In this document: positions 17,227 to 24,897 of the stretch, one piece after another | Numbering within the stretch: the stretch's first letter is position 1 | Layout: each line of letters opens with the position of its first letter | Assembly: GCA_946615965.1 (NCBI GenBank) | Contig: CAMOIC010000011.1 | Location: 1-39,604 of the forward strand | DNA length: 39,604 nucleotides | Origin: UBA3700 sp002372775 | Lineage (GTDB): Bacteria; Bacillota; Clostridia; Christensenellales; UBA3700 | Direction of reading: 5' to 3' | Translations under genes and position numbers: made by a program | Notes under the pieces: model-generated | What the model was told of the DNA's origin: nothing | What the model saw: the letters and a program-made list of their open reading frames with translations, nothing else | Database searches by the model: none

Positions 17227-17255
17227 ATTATACTTTAAATGGTAAAAAATTACAA
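17227..17255 (-). promoter_or_regulatory. Promoter of the ABC-S41 unit, placed for a leaderless mRNA
   Basis: On the minus strand TTGTAA (17255-17250), 17 nt, TATAAT (17232-17227), then only 6 nt to the ATG at 17220. No Shine-Dalgarno is present or possible on a transcript starting 6-7 nt after the -10. The -35 box directly abuts the -35 box of the divergent thiT promoter. Confidence 0.65.
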
Positions 17256-17284
17256 TTGACAATAAAATTGGTTTGCTATATATT
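17256..17284 (+). promoter_or_regulatory. Promoter of thiT riboswitch transcript
   Basis: A consensus TTGACA (17256-17261), 17 nt, TATATT (17279-17284). Transcription would begin near 17291, right at the 5' edge of the TPP aptamer. It is back to back with the ABC promoter, with no base between the two -35 boxes. Confidence 0.75.
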
Positions 17285-17287
17285 TAT

Positions 17288-17368
17288 TAATGGCTAGGGG
17301 TGCCTTATAGGCTGAGATAATACCCTTTGAACTTGGTCAAGTTAATACTTGCGAAAGGAAGTTAATAT
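17288..17368 (+). ncRNA. TPP riboswitch (THI element)
   Basis: The conserved aptamer parts are present in order: AGGGGTGCC (17296-17304), GGCTGAGAT (17310-17318), ACCC-TTTGAACTTG (17322-17335), and the 3' part with TTGCGAAAGGAAG (17349-17361). The 3' AAGGA (17355-17359) can pair with TCCTT (17391-17395), the left arm of the downstream terminator, which would serve as the antiterminator when TPP is absent. Binding of TPP should favour the terminator and lower thiT expression. Confidence 0.95.
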
Positions 17369-17388
17369 ATTCCCATACTATTACAAGT

Positions 17389-17414
17389 TCTCCTTAGCCA
17401 AAGGAGATTTTTTT
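17389..17414 (+). terminator. Riboswitch expression platform: terminator that also hides the ribosome site
   Basis: A perfect 7-bp stem TCTCCTT/AAGGAGA (17389-17395 with 17401-17407) has a 5-nt loop and is followed by seven T (17408-17414) directly before the thiT ATG. The right arm is the AAGGAG Shine-Dalgarno itself. The hairpin can therefore stop transcription and, on any full-length mRNA, block ribosome binding. Confidence 0.85.
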
Positions 17415-18413
17415 ATGTTTCAATCATTATTTTTAGTTGCTGCAGATGAAGCTAGCTACACAAACTACTTCAATGTATCATCAACACGTGGAATTGAACT
17501 TGTATGTTTACTTTCCTTACTTGGCATTCTACTAGTTGCAAATCTAGTAGTTTTCTTCGTAAAGAAGGATTCATTCGTTCTAAGCACTAAGATCAGCGTA
17601 TATACACTAATCGCATTTAGCGCTTCAATCATCGCCGCAAATATCGCTATTGCAATCAAAGATGGCACTTTTAAAGAAATGGATTGCCGTGAATACATAG
17701 AAACAGTTCCATTTATGGCATTAACTGTTATTATGACAATTTTATTTGCTGCAATGCTTATTGTTCTTCCTTTTATCTTTGATAAAGAAAAACATACAGA
17801 CTTAAAATACCAAACAAGATCAATTGCATACGCAGGCATCTTATTAGCGCTTGCATTTGGATTATCTTATATTAGATTATTCAAAGGACCATATGGTGGT
17901 TCGATTACGGTTGCTTCTCTTCTTCCTATTGCTTTATATTCATATATCTTTGGATGTAAGAAAGGAACTTTAGTTGGCGTAGCATTTGGTTTATTACAAT
18001 TTATCCAAGACCCATATTTCTATCATATCTTACAATTCTTCTTAGATTATATTATCCCATTTGGTTTCATTGGACTATTTGGCGGTATGTTCAAAAAGAT
18101 TATTAAGAATCCATCAATTTCTCTAATTGTTGGTCTTGCTGTAGGTGTTGTATTTAGATTCCTATCACACTTTATTTCAGGTGCTGTATTCTTCGGCTCA
18201 TGGATGCCAGAAAACTTCACAAGCATTTGGACATACAGCTTTGTATACAACATCGCTTATGTACCTATCGACGGAATCATCTCTATGGTATTTGGTTACT
18301 TCCTACTAAGAAGCAAATTATTTATTAACCAAATCAATATGATTACATTAACTGAAAAACCAGTTATAAATGACACAAATGAAGATACTACTTATATTGC
18401 AGATGCAAAATAA
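17415..18413 (+). CDS. thiT: ECF thiamine transporter S component ThiT, with N-terminal extension
   Basis: ThiT is the thiamine-binding membrane subunit of an energy-coupling-factor transporter and works with a shared EcfAAT module that is not in this window. The ThiT domain lies in the last 200 residues: RSIAYAGILLALAFGLSYI, then GPYGGSITVASLLPI, GVAFGLLQFIQDPYFYH and a final helix near YVPIDGIISMVFGYFLL. About 120 residues precede it, with three extra helices (residues about 20-42, 52-73, 93-117) not found in the usual 190-residue ThiT. The start is ATG 17415 because AAGGAG lies 8 nt before it; a longer frame from 17349 would begin inside the riboswitch. The TPP riboswitch upstream confirms the substrate. 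Confidence 0.93.
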   Translation: MFQSLFLVAADEASYTNYFNVSSTRGIELVCLLSLLGILLVANLVVFFVKKDSFVLSTKISVYTLIAFSASIIAANIAIAIKDGTFKEMDCREYIETVPFMALTVIMTILFAAMLIVLPFIFDKEKHTDLKYQTRSIAYAGILLALAFGLSYIRLFKGPYGGSITVASLLPIALYSYIFGCKKGTLVGVAFGLLQFIQDPYFYHILQFFLDYIIPFGFIGLFGGMFKKIIKNPSISLIVGLAVGVVFRFLSHFISGAVFFGSWMPENFTSIWTYSFVYNIAYVPIDGIISMVFGYFLLRSKLFINQINMITLTEKPVINDTNEDTTYIADAK

Positions 18414-18447
18414 GTAATCTTATATACCATATTCTTATTTTAGTCAG

Positions 18448-18488
18448 GACGATCCACAAAACGCGTGGGTCGTCTCTGCTTTTATTTA
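18448..18488 (+). terminator. Intrinsic terminator of thiT
   Basis: A 10-bp stem GACGATCCAC/GTGGGTCGTC (18448-18457 with 18465-18474, one G-U) has a 7-nt loop. CTTTTATTT follows on the plus strand. It overlaps the end of the convergent pyrophosphokinase gene but has no T-run on the minus side. Confidence 0.8.
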
Positions 18489-19081
18489 TATATGAAAATT
18501 AAAACTGAACCTTTTAAAATATCAAATGATACAAAATCTTCTTGAGCTTTATTTGAAATGCCTTGACCTAAATTATACTTAGATAATTCAATATTATCTA
18601 TTTTATATTTACATCCTACCCCATTAGATACAACAGCATTATCTCCAAAGGCGATAATAGAGAAATCACGCCCTTTTATTGCATCAAATGAGAATTTGCC
18701 CGTCTCCGAATAATAGATATCACAATTAGGCTCTTTTGCGATTACACGAGCACCTTTGTTATATCCTCTAGCAAGTAATGCTAAATTACATAAAATATGA
18801 TCAATTTTTCCGCCGCCAAGTCCATATATTGAAATTTCTTTAAAACCTTTTTCTATTGCTAAATCTAATGCAGCTTCACCATCTGTAACATCTTTCTCTA
18901 CATTAAGTTTTATAACATCTAAATCATTTGGAATATTTGCTGAATCAAAATCACCAATAGCTATAGCTACTTTCTTATTTTGTTTAACACAAGATAAATA
19001 TCCTGCATCTGCAGCTATTATATATTCTTCCTCAATTTGAGCAATTTCATTAGGTGATTTTAAAACTATAGCAGCTTTCAT
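18482..19081 (-). CDS. thiN: Thiamine pyrophosphokinase
   Basis: This 199-residue enzyme transfers pyrophosphate from ATP to thiamine, making TPP. Family motifs are clear: ADAGYL near residue 24, GDFDSA near residue 42, EKDVTDGEAALDLA near residue 62 and GLGGGKIDHILCNLALL near residue 86. The C-terminal half is the beta-sandwich substrate domain. Its ATG is 1 nt after the stop of the EamA transporter gene and uses AAGGA inside that gene, so the two are translationally linked. It converges on thiT: uptake and activation of thiamine lie together, but only thiT has the riboswitch, so the kinase is probably not under direct TPP control. Confidence 0.95.
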   Translation of the reverse strand: MKAAIVLKSPNEIAQIEEEYIIAADAGYLSCVKQNKKVAIAIGDFDSANIPNDLDVIKLNVEKDVTDGEAALDLAIEKGFKEISIYGLGGGKIDHILCNLALLARGYNKGARVIAKEPNCDIYYSETGKFSFDAIKGRDFSIIAFGDNAVVSNGVGCKYKIDNIELSKYNLGQGISNKAQEDFVSFDILKGSVLIFIYK

Positions 19082-19082
19082 G

Positions 19083-20018
19083 TTATTCCTTATTCTCTTG
19101 TTGTTTATTCTTATTTGTTGGTATTTGAGCGATTACAATAGCAATTAACATTACTAAACATCCAAGCCATTGTACAAGTGATAAGCTCTCTTTTAGTATA
19201 ACCCATCCAGCAATAGCAGAAATAGGAGATTCTAAACAAAGAATCATTGCAGCAATAGTTGGTGAGAAGTTTCTTTGGCCAAGAGCATTAAATGTATAAC
19301 CAAGTCCGGCTGACATTAAACCTGAATATAAAAGCTGAGGAATACAATCTTTTATTACATCTATACTTGGAGTCTCAAATATAAACATAGCTATACTTGA
19401 TAAAGTACCTGAAAATAAATACTGAATGCAGCAAAGCTTTATAACGTCGCATTTTGGAGTAATGTGAGATAGGTATAGTATATGTGCTGTAAAAGCAAAT
19501 GAACACAACAATACAAATATTTCATATTTTGTAAATACAAAACTCTCCCCAACCATACACAACATAAACATTCCGATAATAGCAAGAGGTGCTGCTATCC
19601 AGATAATACTTGATGGTTTTCTATGGAAGAATATTCCAAAGATAGGAGTAAATATTATATATAAAGCTGTAATAAATCCAGCTTTACCAGAGGACATTCC
19701 CTCAATACCTTTTTGTTGAAGAATAGAAGCAACAATCAAAATAAAGCCTGATATTAAACCGTATTTAACAGTGTTTATGTTATATGCCTTATATTCCGCC
19801 AAAGATAAATCTTTGTATACTCCCTTTTTCTTATCTATTGCTCTAAAAACAAAAACCGCAGGAATTAATGCAATTCCGCCCATTAAGTATCTTATACCAT
19901 TAAAAGTAAATGCACCCATTGAGGATGTTGCGGCCGACCTTTGCGACACGAACGCTATACCCCAGATGACTGCGGTAGCAAGCAAGAATAATACGTTTTT
20001 TATTTGTTTTTTATTCAT
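19083..20018 (-). CDS. EamA/DMT-family transporter
   Basis: This 311-residue inner-membrane protein has ten predicted helices in two EamA repeats. Landmarks are NVLFLLATAVIWGIAFVSQR at the start, GLISGFILIVASILQQKGIEGMSSGKAGFITALYIIFTPIFG near residue 95, and LGYTFNALGQRNFSPTIAAMILCLESPISAIAGWVILKE near residue 240, the usual second-repeat signature. Family members export or import small metabolites. Linkage to thiamine pyrophosphokinase by a 1-nt gap suggests a thiamine-related substrate, but that is inference from position alone. There is no Shine-Dalgarno; TACAAT ends 7 nt before the ATG. The upstream LRR-operon terminator means it needs its own promoter, whose -35 must overlap that terminator. 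Confidence 0.9.
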   Translation of the reverse strand: MNKKQIKNVLFLLATAVIWGIAFVSQRSAATSSMGAFTFNGIRYLMGGIALIPAVFVFRAIDKKKGVYKDLSLAEYKAYNINTVKYGLISGFILIVASILQQKGIEGMSSGKAGFITALYIIFTPIFGIFFHRKPSSIIWIAAPLAIIGMFMLCMVGESFVFTKYEIFVLLCSFAFTAHILYLSHITPKCDVIKLCCIQYLFSGTLSSIAMFIFETPSIDVIKDCIPQLLYSGLMSAGLGYTFNALGQRNFSPTIAAMILCLESPISAIAGWVILKESLSLVQWLGCLVMLIAIVIAQIPTNKNKQQENKE

Positions 20019-20025
20019 ATTGATA

Positions 20026-20031
20026 ATTGTA
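20026..20031 (-). promoter_or_regulatory. Putative -10 of the EamA-thiN unit, placed for a leaderless mRNA
   Basis: TACAAT on the minus strand (20031-20026) ends 7 nt before the ATG at 20018. No convincing -35 was found, since that position falls in the T-run of the terminator at 20042-20078. The lack of any Shine-Dalgarno is certain; the promoter is not. Confidence 0.35.
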
Positions 20032-20041
20032 CTATAAACAT

Positions 20042-20078
20042 AAAAAAAAGAGGTACCATTTTAACATGATACCTCTTT
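20042..20078 (-). terminator. Intrinsic terminator of the RNase J-to-LRR operon
   Basis: A perfect 9-bp stem AAAGAGGTA/TACCTCTTT (20078-20070 with 20055-20047) is followed on the minus strand by a run of eight T, the last part of which extends the stem. It lies 20 nt past the LRR gene stop, the first strong terminator after the operon start at 31271. Confidence 0.9.
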
Positions 20079-20097
20079 GTATCTTTACTATTATTTA

Positions 20098-21360
20098 TTA
20101 TGAGTGTGCTGCATAATATGTATCTCTTAAAGCAAAGTCTTCAAATGTGAATACTACATTAGCTCCTGTTGCATATTTATTGATATTCTTTAAGTTCTTA
20201 CATCCACCAAATGCACCATCTTTAACTAATACATTAATTACAACATTTTCGTTAACTTCAACTTCACCTAGTGAAGAACAGAAAGAAATTGTTTCAAGTC
20301 TTGTACATCTTGCAAATGCACAGATATCAATTAAATCAATGTCCATATTGAAAATAACTTTATTTAATGCTGTACAATCTGCAAATGCTGAATAACCAAT
20401 TGTGCTTAAGTTAGTAACATGTTCAAATGAAACTTCTTCAAGTTTTGTACAATTAGAGAATGCATACATATTGATTGTTGTAAGTGCTGATCCTAGTAAT
20501 ACTGTCTTTAAAGCTGCGCAATTATAGAATGCCATTGCACCAATAGTAGTTGCACCTGAGATATCAATCTTATCTAAAACCTTACAGCCAGTACACATAT
20601 TAGCTGGGATATTAGATACAGAGCCAATCATTAATGACTTCATTGTCTTATTGTAAGCAAATGCCTCTTCTGAAATAGATTGAACTAAATTTGGTACTTC
20701 AACAGCACCTGTTGCTGCATAACCATCTACAAGTACTCTATTTACTATAACTAAACCCTTATCTGATGACTTTCTTGCATCTACTAGCCATTGAGTTCCT
20801 TCAAATGCACATTTACCAAAACTTGTAACTGAAGATGGAATAATAATTTCTTCAAGATTTGTACATCCAAAGAAAGCTTTTTCTTCAATAGTTGTTAATT
20901 CTGTTAACTTAGATAAGTCAATTGAAATAACGTCTGTACAATTTAAAAATGCATTCTTACCGATTACTGTTATCGAATCAGTAGAATTAGCTACAACCTT
21001 TTTAGCTGTAGGTGTTGCCTTAGTTAATTTATATGATGATGTACCTGGAATTAATGCCTTTTCAAAATATAGAGTAGCTACACCTTCGTCTACACTATTA
21101 ACTGGTTCTGTTACATCCACAGCCTGAGAATCTTCATTTTCTGCTATAACAGGAGTTTGGATCTCATATGTACCAGAAACTTCTTCCTCTTGTGCAGTTT
21201 CTTGTACAACTTCTTGTGCGACTTGATCATCAGCACTTAATGATATACCTACTGGGTCTACTGTCTTTCCACTGTCTTGCAAAAATGGAATAAACGCCAA
21301 ACTAACCGTTAAGCACATTAGAACCAAGCTGAATGATGCCACCATAATTTTCTTTTTCAT
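20098..21360 (-). CDS. BspA-like leucine-rich repeat (LRR_5) surface protein
   Basis: This 420-residue protein has a signal peptide or anchor (MKKKIMVASFSLVLMCLTVSL), an acidic Glu/Val/Gln-rich spacer to about residue 90, then a run of about eight BspA-type repeats to the C-terminus. Repeat cores are recognisable as IEEKAFFGCTNLEEI, FGKCAFEGTQW, ISEEAFAYNKTMKSL, GAMAFYNCAALKTV, INMYAFSNCTKLEEV and IGYSAFADCTALNKV. Such proteins are cell-surface or secreted and often bind host or other proteins. No sortase signal or wall-binding repeats are seen, so it is probably held by an uncleaved N-terminal helix. CGGAGGGG is a strong ribosome site. It closes the long operon. Confidence 0.88.
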   Translation of the reverse strand: MKKKIMVASFSLVLMCLTVSLAFIPFLQDSGKTVDPVGISLSADDQVAQEVVQETAQEEEVSGTYEIQTPVIAENEDSQAVDVTEPVNSVDEGVATLYFEKALIPGTSSYKLTKATPTAKKVVANSTDSITVIGKNAFLNCTDVISIDLSKLTELTTIEEKAFFGCTNLEEIIIPSSVTSFGKCAFEGTQWLVDARKSSDKGLVIVNRVLVDGYAATGAVEVPNLVQSISEEAFAYNKTMKSLMIGSVSNIPANMCTGCKVLDKIDISGATTIGAMAFYNCAALKTVLLGSALTTINMYAFSNCTKLEEVSFEHVTNLSTIGYSAFADCTALNKVIFNMDIDLIDICAFARCTRLETISFCSSLGEVEVNENVVINVLVKDGAFGGCKNLKNINKYATGANVVFTFEDFALRDTYYAAHS

Positions 21361-21390
21361 AAGCCCCTCCGAGTAGAGTTTATTTTATAG

Positions 21391-21696
21391 TTATAGTAAT
21401 ACAATCCCAACAATAAATAGGACTGCAAACATTATGCATAAGATTAGCAATATAGTTCTAGTTGTAGAATCTTTCATTGATAAGGCGTAGCGAATACCGC
21501 AAAGGAAAACAACGACGGCTAACAAAACATCTTTTACGATGGATAAAACACCATTAATACTGCCAATAAAAGTCCAATCAGTATATTTATATACGATTTG
21601 TAATACCCAAATAACTATAGCGATAACTATAGCAATTAAACATGCAAAGTTTACAACTGTGCTGCCTGAATATCCAGAAGAACCTTTTTTTGACAT
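21391..21696 (-). CDS. Small unknown membrane protein (three helices)
   Basis: A 101-residue protein that I do not recognise. After a Gly/Ser-rich start (MSKKGSSGYSGS) come three hydrophobic helices at about residues 14-35, 52-70 and 80-100, with a short charged turn SMKDSTTR between the last two. No enzymatic motif is visible. GGGGGAAG precedes the ATG. It sits 28 nt after the phosphodiesterase gene and 30 nt before the LRR gene in the same direction, so it belongs to the operon; it could be a partner for the LRR surface protein, but nothing in the sequence shows that. Confidence 0.7.
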   Translation of the reverse strand: MSKKGSSGYSGSTVVNFACLIAIVIAIVIWVLQIVYKYTDWTFIGSINGVLSIVKDVLLAVVVFLCGIRYALSMKDSTTRTILLILCIMFAVLFIVGIVLL

Positions 21697-21724
21697 TCTA
21701 CTTCCCCCTACGGATAAATATCTA

Positions 21725-22261
21725 CTAGATTGTTTCTTGTTGAATTAATTCCCCTTCTATATTATATTGTATCATATTATTATTAAATAATAAAAGATAG
21801 CCAGAAACGGAATTTTCTTTAGGAAGAGACACAGAACCTGGATTTACTACCAAGACTCCGTTTACTCTTTCCATAAAGTTCGTATGGAAATGTCCATAAG
21901 CTAAAACATCACCAACACTTGTATCCATGTTGTCTTTGTTTAGCTTATGACCATGTGTACATGTAATAACCTTTCCATCGACATAAAGTTGAGCGCTCTC
22001 AACAAATGTGAATTCAGATATCATTTGATCAACTTCACTATCGCAATTACCTTTAACTACAATAAGTTTATCCTTAATTGAGTTTAGAATAGCAGCAACT
22101 CCCATTGGATTATAGTCCTTTGGAAATGGGTTTCTTGGACCATGGTTATAAACATCTCCAAGAAGCACCATTTTATCTGCTTTTTCCGCATTAAATCTAT
22201 CTACTAATTTCTTAGCATAGTATTGCGAACCATGAATGTCTGATGCAATTAATATCTTCAT
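21725..22261 (-). CDS. yfcE: YfcE/MJ0936-type metallophosphodiesterase
   Basis: This 178-residue soluble enzyme belongs to the calcineurin-like phosphoesterases of the YfcE type, which hydrolyse phosphodiesters with a two-metal centre. The metal ligands are all readable: SDIHG near residue 8, GDVYNHGPRN near residue 36, GNCD near residue 71, THGH near residue 104 and GHFHTNFM near residue 122, then NPGSVSLPKE, which is typical of this group. The natural substrate is unknown. AGAGGA precedes the ATG. It is 4 nt after the aminotransferase gene, so the two are probably coupled. Confidence 0.92.
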   Translation of the reverse strand: MKILIASDIHGSQYYAKKLVDRFNAEKADKMVLLGDVYNHGPRNPFPKDYNPMGVAAILNSIKDKLIVVKGNCDSEVDQMISEFTFVESAQLYVDGKVITCTHGHKLNKDNMDTSVGDVLAYGHFHTNFMERVNGVLVVNPGSVSLPKENSVSGYLLLFNNNMIQYNIEGELIQQETI

Positions 22262-22265
22262 ATAA

Positions 22266-23534
22266 TTAGTCCTCTAATAACTTTTCAAGACAAGCCTTCT
22301 TTACGCAACAAATTAAGATAGCGATTGAGATATCTAAATCTGATGTTGATGTAAATGTTGGAGCAATTCTTAATGTCTTGTCATCATCATCTCTTCCATA
22401 TGGGAATGGAGCTCCAGCCTTTGTTAATGTTAAGCCAGCTTCTTTACATAATTCGTAAACACGCTTAGCACATCCTTGATATACATCAAGAGTAATGAAA
22501 TATCCACCCTTTGGATTTGTCCACTTAGCGATATTGCTATCTGTAGAGAATTCCTCTGTGAATGCATTAATGAATTTATCGAACTTAGGTTTAATTACTT
22601 CTCTTTGCTTCTTCATGATAGCAGCAATATTGTTCATATCCTTTAAGAATAAATAATGGATATATTGGTTAACCTTATCGTAACTGATTGTTTCAATTGT
22701 TAAGTGAGATAAGATATCCTTAATGTTCTTTTCAGAAGCACCGATACAAGCTACACCAGCACCAGCAAGAGTTACCTTAGATGTTGAAGCGAATTCATAG
22801 ATTCTATCTTCGTTACCATACTTTTCAGCAACTGTCATAATGTTGGCTAACTTTTCTGGAGTATCTGTTAAATCATGAACAACATACGCATTATCCCAGA
22901 AAATTCTGAAATCTTTTGCCTTTGTCTTCATCTTTGCAAGTCTATCTACAACTTCATTTGAATATACGCAACCAGATGGGTTTGAATACTTAGGCACGCA
23001 CCAAATACCCTTGATTGAATCATCTAATGAAACTAATTTTTCAACAACATCCATAATAGGACCATCTTCGTTCATTGGAACTGAGATCATTTCAATACCG
23101 AAATGTTCGCAGATTGCAAAGTGTCTATCATAACCTGGAATTGGGCAAATAAACTTAACCTTTGAATCATTCCATGGCTTTTCACCACAAACACCAAATT
23201 GTAAAGCTCTTTGGATAGTATCGTACATCAAGTTTAATGAACTGCTGCCACCAACAATGATATTAGCTGGCTTTAAACCTAACATGTCAGCAAATAATTG
23301 TTGCATTTCTGGAATACCAGATAACATACCATAGTTTCTATAGTTCTTTGGCATGCTTTCTAAAGCTTTATCAATACCCTTAAACATTTCCATACCAATG
23401 TCTAATTGTTCTGAACATGGCTTTCCTCTTGAGATATCAACCTTGTAACCTTTTGCAACGAAGGCGTTGAACTCTTTGTTTACTTCATCAAGAAGTTGAG
23501 CTTTCTTTTCTTTACTAAGTTCTAAATAATTCAT
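22266..23534 (-). CDS. Aspartate aminotransferase, class I-like (Asp_aminotransf / PF12897 type)
   Basis: This 422-residue PLP enzyme belongs to the aminotransferase branch found in actinobacteria and Clostridia whose tested members transaminate aspartate. Supporting segments are KGYKVDISRGKPCSEQLD near residue 31, the PLP-binding GGSSSLNLMYDTI near residue 95, FICPIPGYDRHF near residue 148, WCVPKYSNPSGCVYS near residue 188, a DNAYVVHDL segment near residue 224, and STSKVTLAGAGVA near residue 260 holding the Schiff-base Lys. GGAG lies before the ATG. It is in the long operon, 34 nt after der. Substrate (Asp versus Ala or others) is from the family, not proven here. Confidence 0.88.
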   Translation of the reverse strand: MNYLELSKEKKAQLLDEVNKEFNAFVAKGYKVDISRGKPCSEQLDIGMEMFKGIDKALESMPKNYRNYGMLSGIPEMQQLFADMLGLKPANIIVGGSSSLNLMYDTIQRALQFGVCGEKPWNDSKVKFICPIPGYDRHFAICEHFGIEMISVPMNEDGPIMDVVEKLVSLDDSIKGIWCVPKYSNPSGCVYSNEVVDRLAKMKTKAKDFRIFWDNAYVVHDLTDTPEKLANIMTVAEKYGNEDRIYEFASTSKVTLAGAGVACIGASEKNIKDILSHLTIETISYDKVNQYIHYLFLKDMNNIAAIMKKQREVIKPKFDKFINAFTEEFSTDSNIAKWTNPKGGYFITLDVYQGCAKRVYELCKEAGLTLTKAGAPFPYGRDDDDKTLRIAPTFTSTSDLDISIAILICCVKKACLEKLLED

Positions 23535-23568
23535 TTTTCTATATCTCCATTTTAATAAAAATTTTTAA

Positions 23569-24897
23569 CTACTTTTTGTCTTCTTCACCTTTTTCTCTAA
23601 TAATTAGTTTTATAGGTGTTCCTTTAAATACGAATGTCTTTCTTAAAACATTCTCTAAATATCTTAAATAACTAAAGTGCATTAATGATGTGTCGTTAAC
23701 AAAGAACAAGAACACTGGTGGATTTGTTTGCGCTTGAGTTACATAATATACTCTTAATCTCTTTCCGTGAACGCTTGGTGGTTCATTAGCAACGATGGCA
23801 TCAGCAATAATATCATTTAATACGCCAGTTGCTACACGCTTAGAAGCTTCTTCATAAACTTCAAAAATTGCTTTTAATACTCTATCTACTCTTTGACCTG
23901 TTTTTGCAGAGATATATAGAGGTACAAAATAATCCATGAAATTCAATTCTCTCTTTAGATCCTCATTAAATACATTTACTGTATGAGTATCCTTTTCAAT
24001 TAAATCCCATTTATTCATTAGAATAACTGATGGTTTTCCTTGTTCATGAACATAACCACAAATCTTTGTGTCTTGTTCTGAAAAACCTGAATAAGCATCA
24101 ATAACTATTAATACAACATCAGCTTCTCTAATAGCAGCTAATGATCTTAATACTGAATATTGTTCAATACCTTCCTCAACTGATGCTTTCTTTCTAATAC
24201 CTGCTGTATCAATAATCTTGCACTTTCTACCATTATATGTAAAAGGTGTATCTATAGCATCACGTGTTGTTCCAGCAATATCAGAAACGATAACTCTTTC
24301 TTTCCCTAAAATCTTATTAGTTAAAGAGCTCTTTCCTGCGTTTGGTTTTCCAACGATAGCAATCTTTAAAACATCTTCATCTTCATTTTCAAATTGAGAA
24401 GCATCAACGTTTGCAAGAACTGCGTCTAATAAATCTCCAACGCCACTTCCATGCTCTGCAGATAAAGGAATTACTTCTCCTACTGCTAAATCATAGAAAT
24501 CATATACATTTGTGGTATCGTTATTATCTACTTTGTTTGCTGCAATAATTACTGGCTTACTTGTCTTTTTCAAAATGTCAGATACTTCAATATCGTTTTG
24601 AGTAACACCAACTCTTCCATCAACAACAAAGATAATTGCATCTGCAAGATCAATTGCAAGCTCTGCTTGTGTTCTAATATGTGACCACATTATATCTTCG
24701 CTCTTAACATCAAGACCGCCTGTATCTATTAGTGTAAATTTACGTCCGCACCATTCTGCGTCACAATACACTCTATCTCTTGTAACACCTTCAAAGTCCT
24801 CAACAATAGAAACTCTCTTTCCAACTATCTTGTTGAAAAGCGTGCTTTTTCCTACGTTAGGTCTTCCGACTATCGCTATTAGTGGTAATCTCTTCAT
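23569..24897 (-). CDS. der: Ribosome assembly GTPase Der (EngA)
   Basis: Der is an essential GTPase with two G domains that acts in assembly of the 50S subunit. G domain 1 shows GRPNVGKSTLFNK, DTGGL and NKVD; G domain 2 (from about residue 178) shows GKPNAGKSSLTNK, DTAGIRKK and NKWD; a KH-like domain with RLRVYYVTQAQTNPPVFLFF makes up the last 90 residues. The 442 residues and all motifs are standard. Its ATG overlaps the preceding DUF512 gene stop by 4 nt, with GGAG about 11 nt upstream. It is in the middle of the long operon. Confidence 0.98.
   Translation of the reverse strand: MKRLPLIAIVGRPNVGKSTLFNKIVGKRVSIVEDFEGVTRDRVYCDAEWCGRKFTLIDTGGLDVKSEDIMWSHIRTQAELAIDLADAIIFVVDGRVGVTQNDIEVSDILKKTSKPVIIAANKVDNNDTTNVYDFYDLAVGEVIPLSAEHGSGVGDLLDAVLANVDASQFENEDEDVLKIAIVGKPNAGKSSLTNKILGKERVIVSDIAGTTRDAIDTPFTYNGRKCKIIDTAGIRKKASVEEGIEQYSVLRSLAAIREADVVLIVIDAYSGFSEQDTKICGYVHEQGKPSVILMNKWDLIEKDTHTVNVFNEDLKRELNFMDYFVPLYISAKTGQRVDRVLKAIFEVYEEASKRVATGVLNDIIADAIVANEPPSVHGKRLRVYYVTQAQTNPPVFLFFVNDTSLMHFSYLRYLENVLRKTFVFKGTPIKLIIREKGEEDKK

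Noticed and set aside
17349..17414. Longer N-terminus for ThiT starting at 17349
   Set aside because: That start lies inside the TPP aptamer and would place the terminator within the coding region. AAGGAG fits the ATG at 17415.
20098..21360. Possible DNA tandem repeats in the LRR gene
   Set aside because: The repetition is at protein level (BspA-type motifs); the underlying bases are diverged.
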